From NCBI GenBank assembly GCA_021781515.1, contig JAJXWR010000001.1, positions 1 through 64,000 of the forward strand: 64,000 nucleotides of DNA, read 5' to 3'. Within the stretch, counting starts at the first letter, position 1. The number at the start of each line of letters is the position of its first letter. This document shows positions 9,100 to 18,476 of the stretch, one piece after another. This DNA is from Pseudomonadota bacterium (GTDB taxonomy: Bacteria > Pseudomonadota > Gammaproteobacteria > Pseudomonadales > Moraxellaceae). The notes beneath the pieces are model-generated. The model saw only the letters and a list, made by a program, of their open reading frames with translations. It ran no database searches and was not told the DNA's origin. The position numbers and the translations under genes are program-made.

Positions 9100-11172
9100 G
9101 TGTGCATGTCGGTATTTGCAGAATCTGAAATTAACAACAATAAATACCGTCCTGATATCGAAGGGCTAAGGGCAATTGCGGTATGCAGTGTAGTGGCCTT
9201 CCATATCGGGATTTCTGGCTTTTCTGGTGGATTTATCGGCGTCGATATTTTTTTTGTTATCTCTGGGTATCTTATAAGCAGGATAATTTTTGATGAGGTG
9301 GCGACAAAAAATTCTTTCGATTTTAAAAAATTCTATTCACGGCGCATCAGGCGTATTCTTCCTTCGCTGGCAATAGTAATTATTGTAACCGGCATTGTTT
9401 CTTATTTTGTCATGCTTCCGCCGGATCAGAATCAATTTGGCAGGGAAGTCAGGAGTGTGGCAACAATTAATTCAAATCTTTATTTTATGGAGCGTTCTTT
9501 TGATTATTTCGATTCTGACCTCAGGCTCATGTTGCATACGTGGTCATTATCTGTCGAAGAACAGTTTTATCTGGTATGGCCGTTGACAGTTTTAGGTATA
9601 TTTAGATTTAACAAATTAACAAACTGTCATTTGATCGTTTATTCTGTAATCAGCCTTATATTTCTGTCATTTTCGTACTGTTTGTGGAATTCATTCCATG
9701 ATGAACAAAGGGCATTTTATTTAACTCAGTCAAGAGCCTGGGAATTTGCAGTAGGAGCGTTTGTTGCTGTTTTGAATGTTCGGAAAATACAGAATAGTCT
9801 GGTGGCTGTTATTTTTTCTGGCTCAGGGATAGGTCTGTTGTTTTTTTCAATTGCTTTTCTTAATGAAAACATGGTGTTCCCGGGTTATATTGCATTGTTG
9901 CCGGTGGTGGGGACTGCCCTCTGTCTGCTGGGTGGAAGCCTGAATGATAATAATTTTTTCAGCCGGAAAATACTCGCAGTCCCGATCGTGGTGTTTATTG
10001 GAAAGTTATCCTATGGATTTTATTTATGGCACTGGCCGATCCTGGCATTAGGACGTTATTACGGTGGTAATCGTTCTGTGGTGCGGGATTTTTTGCTGGG
10101 AGGCATTGTTTCTTTTATTCTTGCATTCATCTCATTTAAATATCTGGAGAACCCCGTAAGGCTCAGAAAGTATTCGTATTTTGCAAATGACAGAATAACG
10201 CTTCGCTCTGGAGGTTATCTGCTGCTGATTCTTTGGATCACAGGGAATATATCCATGTTTTTACCAGAGCACATCCCATGGATTGGTCAAAAAAGTATAC
10301 TGAAAATCAAATCTGATGTGATGCCACATTTAGCGGATTGCGATGTTCCGCAGGAAGGTATTCCCTTACCTTCCTGGAAACGTTGTCTTATTGGTCAGAC
10401 AACAGGTCCTGTAAAAATAATGGCATTAGGTGATTCTCATACCGGGCATATTGCACCATTGTACGATAAATTGGCTAAAATGTATCATGTGGCTGTACTG
10501 ATGCGTGAATTCGATGGATGTCCTCCCTTCGCTGATGTTGTGCCTGTGGGCACGAATCAGGTGCGTTTTTGGTGCACCAATTCGGCAAACGCCGTGCAGC
10601 AGGAATTGCCAATGTTGGCCAAGTCCGGTCTTTCTGCTGTTTTCATGGACATAAAATGGAATTTATATGCCAAAGGTATTCCAAAATCTGTTGGATTAAT
10701 CGCTGCGGGCAATCATGATACACCCTATGCAGAAAATAATTTTTCAGATTTTGGTTTAATGAAGGATGTTAACCAGCAAAGCTCATTGCAATTAATGGCG
10801 AAATCACTGGATAGACTATCTGAATTTTTGCAGCAACATGATTTGAAGTTGATTTTTGTACTGCCTGAACCGGAAATGCCAAAGAGTGTTCCTGAATGTA
10901 TTGCCAGTTACGGCCTTGATAAATGCAATATCAGTCGGCAATCGGTTATGGAACAGGGGAGGGTCTATCGGGATATTTTACAAAAAACGGCGCATTCGCA
11001 TAGTAATGTCAGGATTTGGGATCCATTAAATGAATTTTGTAATAATGTGACATGTTTTGCTACCGATCGTAATGGATTTCCTCGTTTTGCAGATAATAAT
11101 CATATTACGGCGACGATGGCTCGTTCTATGAGCGCTGATTTCAATGACATATTCTTATGGTCTATAAAATAG
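9100..11172 (+). CDS. Acyltransferase family 3 (OafA/YrhL-like) with C-terminal SGNH-type domain
   Basis: YRPDIEGLRAIAVCSVVAFHIG, GGFIGVDIFFVISGYLIS, multiple TM segments, MALGDSHTGHI and DNNHITATMARSM. Confidence 0.9.
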   Translation: MCMSVFAESEINNNKYRPDIEGLRAIAVCSVVAFHIGISGFSGGFIGVDIFFVISGYLISRIIFDEVATKNSFDFKKFYSRRIRRILPSLAIVIIVTGIVSYFVMLPPDQNQFGREVRSVATINSNLYFMERSFDYFDSDLRLMLHTWSLSVEEQFYLVWPLTVLGIFRFNKLTNCHLIVYSVISLIFLSFSYCLWNSFHDEQRAFYLTQSRAWEFAVGAFVAVLNVRKIQNSLVAVIFSGSGIGLLFFSIAFLNENMVFPGYIALLPVVGTALCLLGGSLNDNNFFSRKILAVPIVVFIGKLSYGFYLWHWPILALGRYYGGNRSVVRDFLLGGIVSFILAFISFKYLENPVRLRKYSYFANDRITLRSGGYLLLILWITGNISMFLPEHIPWIGQKSILKIKSDVMPHLADCDVPQEGIPLPSWKRCLIGQTTGPVKIMALGDSHTGHIAPLYDKLAKMYHVAVLMREFDGCPPFADVVPVGTNQVRFWCTNSANAVQQELPMLAKSGLSAVFMDIKWNLYAKGIPKSVGLIAAGNHDTPYAENNFSDFGLMKDVNQQSSLQLMAKSLDRLSEFLQQHDLKLIFVLPEPEMPKSVPECIASYGLDKCNISRQSVMEQGRVYRDILQKTAHSHSNVRIWDPLNEFCNNVTCFATDRNGFPRFADNNHITATMARSMSADFNDIFLWSIK

Positions 11173-11325
11173 ACAGACGGGTTTTCATCGGATGGGATTT
11201 TGTGAAAAGCTCGAATACGGAAATTTTCGTGTTGATTTTTGGTAACAGTAGGTCGGATTGCCGTCCACTGTCCTTACACACAAAGCAATTGTTCTGAGCA
11301 TCCATGACCATTGATATCAGCCGGC

Positions 11326-11568
11326 TCATTCAGTGACAACATCATATTTTCGCAATATTTCAATACCTTTAACATAGGAACTGAAATCGACGATGTCATC
11401 CGTATCCAGTGTGATTGAAAAAGCATCTTCAATGGCTGTGATCATGCCCATGTGGCCAACCGAATCCCACTGGGGCACACATTGGTACACAAATTTTTCA
11501 TCCAGTTGTTCTGATGATACAGCAAAACAGTCCATAAAAATCTGATTATATCGATCACGCCAGTTCAT
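11326..11568 (-). CDS. Acyl carrier protein-like protein
   Basis: VPQWDSVGHMGMITAIEDAFSITLDTDDIVDF, with DSVGHM matching the ACP DSL-type phosphopantetheine site; RBS-like ggag upstream of the internal ATG. Confidence 0.8.
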   Translation of the reverse strand: MNWRDRYNQIFMDCFAVSSEQLDEKFVYQCVPQWDSVGHMGMITAIEDAFSITLDTDDIVDFSSYVKGIEILRKYDVVTE

Positions 11569-11638
11569 TGTTAATCTCCATTGATTCAAAAAAACAACAC
11601 TAAAAAAATATTCTCATAAAATAAACTATACGAAATAA

Positions 11639-12295
11639 TTAGTTGAATATAGCTTTTCCATCATTTTTACGAATAACCCGTGCCGGATTTCCCACTGCAA
11701 TCATTTGATGTCCAATATCCTGAAACACCGATGACCCCATGGAAAGAATACAAGAATCACCAATCGCAACACGATCTTTGACCGTTGCATTCAAACCAAT
11801 AAAGGTTGACTTTCCAATTGAACATTTACCACCCACAACAGTTGAACTTGATATCACCGAATGGGCTCCAACAGTAATGTCATGACCAATAATAACATTA
11901 ATTTCAATCATGACATTACAACTGATTCGTGTATGACTGGAAATGAACGAAAATGGGAAGACAATCACGCCATCCGCCAACTCGGCTGTAGGTGAAATGA
12001 TCGCAGTTGGATCGATGACTTTTGTACAGGAAAACCCCATTTCTGTGACTTTAGTATAAAGGTTCTGGCGGTTTTTGGGTTCGCCCTGGGCGATCACAAA
12101 TTCGTAATTCCCCCGCTCACTGCTCAAGGATTCAAAATTCAGAACCGGGGTTTCGTACCACACCGACTCGGTTTTAAAGTCATCAACAAATACAATACGT
12201 TCCCATGTTTGATGTCGAGTTTGAATACGGCGTGCCATATCAACAATTTCGCAACCCGTACCCCCGGAACCATAAATACACAGCGTATTCAGCAT
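11639..12295 (-). CDS. NeuD/PglD-like sugar O-acyltransferase (left-handed beta-helix)
   Basis: LCIYGSGGTGCEIVDMARR N-terminus and hexapeptide-repeat C-terminus ending QDIGHQMIAVGNPARVIRKND. Confidence 0.85.
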   Translation of the reverse strand: MLNTLCIYGSGGTGCEIVDMARRIQTRHQTWERIVFVDDFKTESVWYETPVLNFESLSSERGNYEFVIAQGEPKNRQNLYTKVTEMGFSCTKVIDPTAIISPTAELADGVIVFPFSFISSHTRISCNVMIEINVIIGHDITVGAHSVISSSTVVGGKCSIGKSTFIGLNATVKDRVAIGDSCILSMGSSVFQDIGHQMIAVGNPARVIRKNDGKAIFN

Positions 12296-12303
12296 AAAGC
12301 AAC

Positions 12304-13974
12304 CTATGAACAGTGTTGAAACAATCTACGGGACAAGTATGCCAATCCTTTGATTTTGGAGAGCGCATCTTCGTCAGGGAATTTCATGTCATGTTGCAGC
12401 ATCCAGTCGACAATTTCAGACAGAGTCACCTCTCCTTCCCCAAGAACAACGGCATGGATATCATGTTCTGAAAGAACTTCCTCACTGGCAATTGTAGGAT
12501 GCGGGCCACCACAAAGAATGGGTACGTCACTATTCTGTTTACGAATGGCGGCAATCACTTCACGAAAAAAATGCTTGTAATATGACATGGTTCGCACACC
12601 AATCAGGTCGGGTTTGAATTCTGCAACAAGCATCTTGAGTTCGTCATGACTATCAAAATCTACAAAGGATTTTGCGATTCGTCCTTCAACTCTATCCTGG
12701 AACATATGGTTCAAGTACGTCACAAGCGCCAATCCGCCCAGCGGAGCTTCAACAATACGAAGTTCTGCCCGCTCATCTGTTGAATAAAACTGGGTTGCAT
12801 CAATAAAGAGAAATCTTAAAGGCCTTTGAGTACCGACACAAAATTTTGGTTTTTTTAATTCAGGATAATGAATAGGGGTTTTTGATTCTTGTGGCTGTTT
12901 GCTGAAATCGATTTCGGAACGATCAACGCGAGCCAATTTAAAAATATCATCAAAGGAGTTAATCTGACTCGGAAAATACGATTGATATTTAAAAATCAAT
13001 TCATTCTCTGTACATACCTCAAGCTGTTTTTGTAAAACATAACGCAGTCGGTCTCTATTCAGGACATAATTCTTGACAAAATCCAATCTGAGTTTTCTGG
13101 AAAATTCAGGATCAATCGTGAAGGTTGTTGGAATTGAATTATAAGGCATCGTCAAAGATTCATCAATCTGTGCTTTCGTAATTCCGTTCTCAAGAGCAAT
13201 CGTCTCAAGAACCGAACCAGGGAAAATACGAACATTATGCAAAGCGGCGAAATGTACCCATTTAATTGTTTTAATAAAATTAACTGTTGAGATAGCTTCA
13301 TCTTCAGTTTCTGTTGGAAACCCGTGCATTGCATTGACGCCAAGAATGGCATTTGGGTATTGCTCAACCATATAAGTCAGGTTTTTATGAAACTTTTCAA
13401 TATTCAGGTTTTTCTTAATCAGTTTTTGCAGTCTTGGTGAGGCTGTTTCAAGTGAAATATTCACACTTTTCACACCTCCTTCCATCATGACATCAATGGC
13501 ATCAGAATCCAGAATATCCCCACGAAGTCCACTTTGAAAATATACATTTAACTTGATTTTGTTTTTTATTAACAAGCCAAAAAATGCCATGAAGTCTTTT
13601 TTATGGACATTAAAGATGTCATCGATAAATTCAATATCACGAAAACCCATATCATACAGGTATTTAACTTCCTCATAAACATGCTCAGGCGAGCGACGGT
13701 ACAAGCGAGGAGATAACTTAATGACGTCACAGTAAATACAACGCCACGGGCACCCCCGACTCCCTTGGACTGTCATACAGTTTCGAATACCGCTCTGACC
13801 GATGTATTGATGATATTTTCGGTAATCAATCAAGCTTCGATCCAAACGCGGCAATGTATCCAGGTCCTCAATCTGCATTCGTTTTCCTGTACGCATAACC
13901 CGTAAAGACGTCATTGAATTAAAATCTTGAATCGAATTGATAATCATTTTCCTTTCGACGGTTGACGCACTCAT
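12304..13974 (-). CDS. Radical SAM protein with C-terminal B12-binding-like domain (permuted domain order)
   Basis: CPWRCIYC (CxxxCxxC) cluster motif in the N-terminal half; DLIGVRTMSYYKHFF, PILCGGPHPTIASEEVL and VVLGEGEVTLSEIVDWM B12-binding-type motifs at the C-terminus. Confidence 0.85.
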   Translation of the reverse strand: MSASTVERKMIINSIQDFNSMTSLRVMRTGKRMQIEDLDTLPRLDRSLIDYRKYHQYIGQSGIRNCMTVQGSRGCPWRCIYCDVIKLSPRLYRRSPEHVYEEVKYLYDMGFRDIEFIDDIFNVHKKDFMAFFGLLIKNKIKLNVYFQSGLRGDILDSDAIDVMMEGGVKSVNISLETASPRLQKLIKKNLNIEKFHKNLTYMVEQYPNAILGVNAMHGFPTETEDEAISTVNFIKTIKWVHFAALHNVRIFPGSVLETIALENGITKAQIDESLTMPYNSIPTTFTIDPEFSRKLRLDFVKNYVLNRDRLRYVLQKQLEVCTENELIFKYQSYFPSQINSFDDIFKLARVDRSEIDFSKQPQESKTPIHYPELKKPKFCVGTQRPLRFLFIDATQFYSTDERAELRIVEAPLGGLALVTYLNHMFQDRVEGRIAKSFVDFDSHDELKMLVAEFKPDLIGVRTMSYYKHFFREVIAAIRKQNSDVPILCGGPHPTIASEEVLSEHDIHAVVLGEGEVTLSEIVDWMLQHDMKFPDEDALSKIKGLAYLSRRLFQHCS

Positions 13975-14085
13975 GTCTTTACCTCATCTGTCCAGTATAA
14001 AGATTTCAGACAATAACTTCGATTAATATTCACCAAAATTCAGATTACGCAAGAACTCAAATTTACAAAACCAGTCTCTACAAAA

Positions 14086-14955
14086 TCAGTTTCTAGAGAA
14101 AACAAAATTTTCCTCACCAAAATAGTTCTGGACTCGTTTATGTGACTCAATTCTGAAATCATAGTATTCAAGAACAGATTTGCAGTACTCAAATTGTTCT
14201 CCTGATTCATCCAGTTCGATAAAAATTTTTTTTAATCCATCATACCCAAGAGTGTTTTGCATTCCAGAGAGAATCTTTTTTTCAGAACCATCAACATCGA
14301 TTTTGATATATTCCGGTTTTTCCAAACCTGTAAAATCAATAAAATCATCCATGCGGTACTTGAGAGTAGGCTGAACAAAGTCGGGAGTGAATTTTCGATC
14401 GCAACGTTTTATGGGCTGATCCAGAATTTTTAAATGCCCACCTACTTCAAATTTTTCAATGTAGATGGAACCAATCCCGCCTTCATCAGTCAACGCTACG
14501 TTGAAAAATTTCAGAGGATGTCTAAAACATTGATGATTAAGAAAACTATTGTATGAAAGCAGGAAATAATTGCTCGCATCGGGTTCAAAACAATAGACTT
14601 TTTTTCGTGTCGCTGCTGCATACACAGCAAAAAGTCCATTACTCGCTCCAACATCGTAATAAATAGCATCATCCGGAATATGATCAATGAAGTCCAACTG
14701 GTCCGGCTCAATATATTCCTGGCCAAGCGCTTGCCACAGTAACCTTCTCGAAGGAACATAAAATTGCAGATTAATATCCCTTATTAGACTGTAAGTCGTA
14801 TCCTTTATCTCCTCACATAAAACGGCATTACGATAGCGTTCTTCTCCGGCCAAAGATATCAGATCTACTCGTTCGATTAAGGGATCCGGATTTAGCCCTA
14901 AGGCACACCTGCGATGGTACTCACTGATCTGATTTTTCTGCTCTATGTCCGTCAT
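14086..14955 (-). CDS. FkbM family methyltransferase
   Basis: YDVGASNGLFAVYAA, CFEPDASNYFLL and KPEYIKIDVDGSEKKILSGM motifs. Confidence 0.88.
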   Translation of the reverse strand: MTDIEQKNQISEYHRRCALGLNPDPLIERVDLISLAGEERYRNAVLCEEIKDTTYSLIRDINLQFYVPSRRLLWQALGQEYIEPDQLDFIDHIPDDAIYYDVGASNGLFAVYAAATRKKVYCFEPDASNYFLLSYNSFLNHQCFRHPLKFFNVALTDEGGIGSIYIEKFEVGGHLKILDQPIKRCDRKFTPDFVQPTLKYRMDDFIDFTGLEKPEYIKIDVDGSEKKILSGMQNTLGYDGLKKIFIELDESGEQFEYCKSVLEYYDFRIESHKRVQNYFGEENFVFSRN

Positions 14956-15589
14956 CTGATTTTATCCTTCGTTCAAGGTGATTCATGACTGTTTCACCTG
15001 TGTTTTAAAAGTATCGGAAACGTGCGCCACCACCTGAATTCTCGTAAGGCTTTAGTGCTCAAGCAAAAAACGAAAATTCGCAGTCAGGTCATATGTATCA
15101 GCTAAGGCAAGTCTCAACAAGGGCACTGTCTGAACCTATAAAGCAGGATGATCAGCCACAGCGCATCTCAATCCATCCGGCACACGTTTTTTCAACGGTG
15201 ACTACCAGTCAGGAATGATGATAAATCGTCTTAAGCGCATTCTGACACAGTGGTATAATTGTATGCATATTTTGTGCCCAAGCTAAAATTTCTTGTTTGT
15301 CAAGAAGCATTGCTGCTGACAGCGAATCTTAACAAATTGATTTTGTTTGTATAAAAGCAATCTCGTTGCTTTTTTTCAAATAAAGTGCACTAGATAATTC
15401 AAATTTGTATTTTTCTTGGTACACCTCCGGATTATTGACGTTTCCGATCGAGTGAATATAAATTAAACTGTCGTACTAACTGAGCGGTCGCATAATCGAT
15501 TTTGATAATTTCGGAACAATATGCATGTGAAACTACAGTAAGTTTACGTCAAGATTTTCCGTTCTGTAAGACGTATCGTCGAAAAACCC

Positions 15590-15885
15590 ATGGCCATCTG
15601 TCGCCGCCATCATGAGCTAATGGCAACTGCTCAGCATGCCAGATACCTGCTGATCGGTGAGCATTTGTATGCGGATACAAACCGGGCGTCGTAACGGAAT
15701 CTGGTGGCAGCAATATTCCGTCTGGAACAAAAAACCGGCCGGCACTGAGGCGTATGGTGGTGATGTGGGTTCGTGTGATATTGATTCAACGTCCCGGGCT
15801 GGAGGTGCATTTACCGGAAGTAGATAATCTGTGCGAGTTAAAAATCATGTTGGCTGATTATTGTGTGGAATGGGGCAGGGAATGA
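15590..15885 (+). pseudogene. Decayed Rpn/PD-(D/E)XK transposase-like fragments
   Basis: Fragments RYLLIGEHLYADTNRAS*RNLVAAIFRLEQ and, in another frame, RVILIQRPGLEVHLPEVDNLCELKIMLADYCVEW resemble Rpn-family segments; stops and frameshifts between them. Confidence 0.5.
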
Positions 15886-15917
15886 AAAGCGGAGGGGATG
15901 GGAGGCAAGAGGGAGTG

Positions 15918-16190
15918 TAACAAAGGGATGCACTGGCCTTGCAAAACTTATTGGCAATGAGCTTGAGGCGGCCATACTGAGCGGTGAAATCCCAGCCAAT
16001 CCAGCGATCACGTACGCCACACTTGAGTGCTGCAGCCGACAGGTTCAATTGGGCGACCCACTGATCCTGCCAAGTGGCAATGTACCCAATGGTTTCACCA
16101 ATTTTGGTCAGATCGCCCAGATAATGGTGCTGTGCGCTTTGTGCGGTATGGGTTGCATGGGTGAATCTTACTCGTGCTGGTCGAATGAAC
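15918..16190 (-). pseudogene. Truncated DUF4338/DruA-like protein fragment
   Basis: Minus-strand translation FIRPARVRFTHATHTAQSAQHHYLGDLTKIGETIGYIATWQDQWVAQLNLSAAALKCGVRDRWIGWDFTAQYGRLKLIANKF matches the HHYLG...SAAALKC..RD.WIGW......RL.LIAN pattern of DUF4338; no intact ORF. Confidence 0.6.
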
Positions 16191-16755
16191 GGCTATTACC
16201 GGGAAGAATGAAAAAATACCGCAATTATGATTTTTCAGGAATTATAATGGGAACAAATTTACGTTGCACGCATCGCCTGAGCAGATTGACATTTGGCTGC
16301 TGGATGCTGAGAACATGGAAGCTGTGTTCGCTACTTAGGGATTGTATGGATGGCTGTGTGAGCGACATCCTTTGCCTGGATGATGCGGTGCATGGGTGAG
16401 ATGCAGCCTGCGAGAAATGCTGCCGATGGTTCGTTGAGGATTTCCACACCAGATCGTCAAATCATGTGATCTGGTCGTGCCCAAGGATCAATATGATGAA
16501 CAGGAAGTACCTCCTGCATCAGAAACGGGAGTGGTTGTTTTATGGGTAAATGGCAGGCCTAGTCAGACGCATGTATTACCTAATCCAGCTTAGGCTTTAT
16601 TTTATGCCCATGCATCCAAGTATCCAGAAGCCTCAATAGATCACTCTACTACCGAGTATGGTGAACCCGAAAAGAAAGTATAATTTAAGGCATCGATTTA
16701 AGCGGTTCATAACGATTATTCCGTTTGTAGTAGTATAAGATCAGGAGAAAACAAC

Positions 16756-17550
16756 CTACAGATTCAGCATTTGTAATAAGGCTAAACGCATCGCCGTTGG
16801 CTCGAAAGGTTTGTCACAGATGGCGGATACCCCAGCTTGTTGAATGGCGGCCAGTTTCGACTGGTTCTGTTCGCTGGTGACCATGAGAATCGGCACAAAA
16901 CTGCGAGGGCTATGGCGAATATGCCGGACCAGTTCGTCGCCATCCATGGCAGGCATGTTCAGATCGGTGACCACCAGATCAAAGTCAAGTACCGAGAACA
17001 GTTCGGCGGCCTGTACGCCGTTTTCGGCTTCCTGGAAATGGCACATGCCCATTTCACTGAGCATATGGCGAATATGTTTACGTGCCAGCGGGCTGTCATC
17101 AACAATCAGCACGCGCAAGTGGGCGACGTCAAAATGATCCAGTACTAGTTCGTCCTGTTGCAGATGCAATAAGGCATGTTCAAGCACCCGACGCAGATCG
17201 GAGGCAGTGAAAGGTTTTTTTAAAATGGCGGCGACACCGGCCTGGCGTAAGGGGTCGAGGCGGTCGAAGCGGGTTTCAGAAGAAACCAGAATAAATGGGA
17301 TATGCTCGCGTCCTTCATGCGATCGCAATTGCTGTAACAGAACATCTGAACTCATATCTTCCAGATAAAGTGCGCTGACAATGACGTCTGGTTTAAGGCG
17401 GATAATGGCATCCAACGCTTCCTGGCCGAGACTGGCCAAGTCCACTTTGCTTACGCCTATCTCCTGACACAGCTTGAGCATGAGGTGTTGCTGTGTCGAT
17501 GAAGGTTCGACGATTAACAGGGCTAAGTCCTGTAAGGTTAAGCGTGCCAA
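16756..17550 (-). CDS. Tandem two-receiver response regulator
   Basis: Second domain canonical (VLIVDDSPLARKHI, LVVTDLNMPAMDGDEL, CDKPF). First domain receiver-like, but the phosphoacceptor position reads VIVSALYLEDMSS. Confidence 0.85.
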   Translation of the reverse strand: MARLTLQDLALLIVEPSSTQQHLMLKLCQEIGVSKVDLASLGQEALDAIIRLKPDVIVSALYLEDMSSDVLLQQLRSHEGREHIPFILVSSETRFDRLDPLRQAGVAAILKKPFTASDLRRVLEHALLHLQQDELVLDHFDVAHLRVLIVDDSPLARKHIRHMLSEMGMCHFQEAENGVQAAELFSVLDFDLVVTDLNMPAMDGDELVRHIRHSPRSFVPILMVTSEQNQSKLAAIQQAGVSAICDKPFEPTAMRLALLQMLNL

Positions 17551-17561
17551 GGCGAATCTCC

Positions 17562-18476
17562 TTAAAATGCACTAGGGAGGTGGGGGGCTGCATGGGGGTG
17601 GAGCGCCGTTTTTCCGGCAAAGTCCTGCGCAAAGTGCCAAGCGCTGCGACCGGAACGGTGGGAGCGCTGTGCAGCGAAGCGTAAGGCTTCCTGGCGGGTG
17701 TGCGTATCCCAGTGACCGCCGTAACGCTTTAGCCAATGCGCAGCGCAATCAAGATATTCATCCTGGTTTTGTGCATGGAAACTCAACCATAAGCCAAAGC
17801 GGTCAGAAAGTGAAATCTTTTCATCAATGGATTCCCCGGGGTGAATTTCGTCCCCCTCATAGTGAGTTTCCAGATTGTCCTGCATTTTTTTGGGGAGCAG
17901 GTGTCTGCGGTTGCTGGTGGCATAGATAAGCGTATTACGTGCAGTGGCGTGCAAGGTGCCATCCAGGACGACTTTCAGTGCCCGGTACTGGTTTTCGGCT
18001 TCGCTAAAACTCAGATCGTCACAAAAGATGATAAAATATTCAGGACGGCTGGCTAACTGTTCCATGATCTGTGGCAGATTGATCAGTTGTTCCCTCCCGA
18101 CTTCCAGCATACGGAGTCCTTGAGTGGCATAATTCGCCAAAAGTGAGCGTACCAGAGAGGATTTGCCAGTGCCTCGGGCACCGGTCAGCAAGGCGTGATT
18201 GGCGGGTAGTCGGTTAATAAACTGTTCGGTGTTGGTAAACAGGCGTTTTTTCTGGGTTTCAATATGGAGCAGATCCTCTGGCTGAATCGAGGCATACTGC
18301 GGTAAACCAACAATGTTCCCTTGACCGTTGCTATGCACAGAGGGCTTCCAGAGATAGGCATGGCAGTTCCAGTCCACAGGAGCCGGCAGTGGCCCCCAGT
18401 GATGAAGCAGCAGGTCATGCACCGAGGCGATGTAGTGCATCAGTGTGGGATCCGTAGAAAACGGGCGGTCGGTCAT
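17562..18476 (-). CDS. DUF815 family ATP-binding protein
   Basis: LLTGARGTGKSSLVRSLL Walker A, YFIIFCDDLSF, IYATSNRRHLLP and ISLSDRFGLWLSF. Confidence 0.88.
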   Translation of the reverse strand: MTDRPFSTDPTLMHYIASVHDLLLHHWGPLPAPVDWNCHAYLWKPSVHSNGQGNIVGLPQYASIQPEDLLHIETQKKRLFTNTEQFINRLPANHALLTGARGTGKSSLVRSLLANYATQGLRMLEVGREQLINLPQIMEQLASRPEYFIIFCDDLSFSEAENQYRALKVVLDGTLHATARNTLIYATSNRRHLLPKKMQDNLETHYEGDEIHPGESIDEKISLSDRFGLWLSFHAQNQDEYLDCAAHWLKRYGGHWDTHTRQEALRFAAQRSHRSGRSAWHFAQDFAGKTALHPHAAPHLPSAF

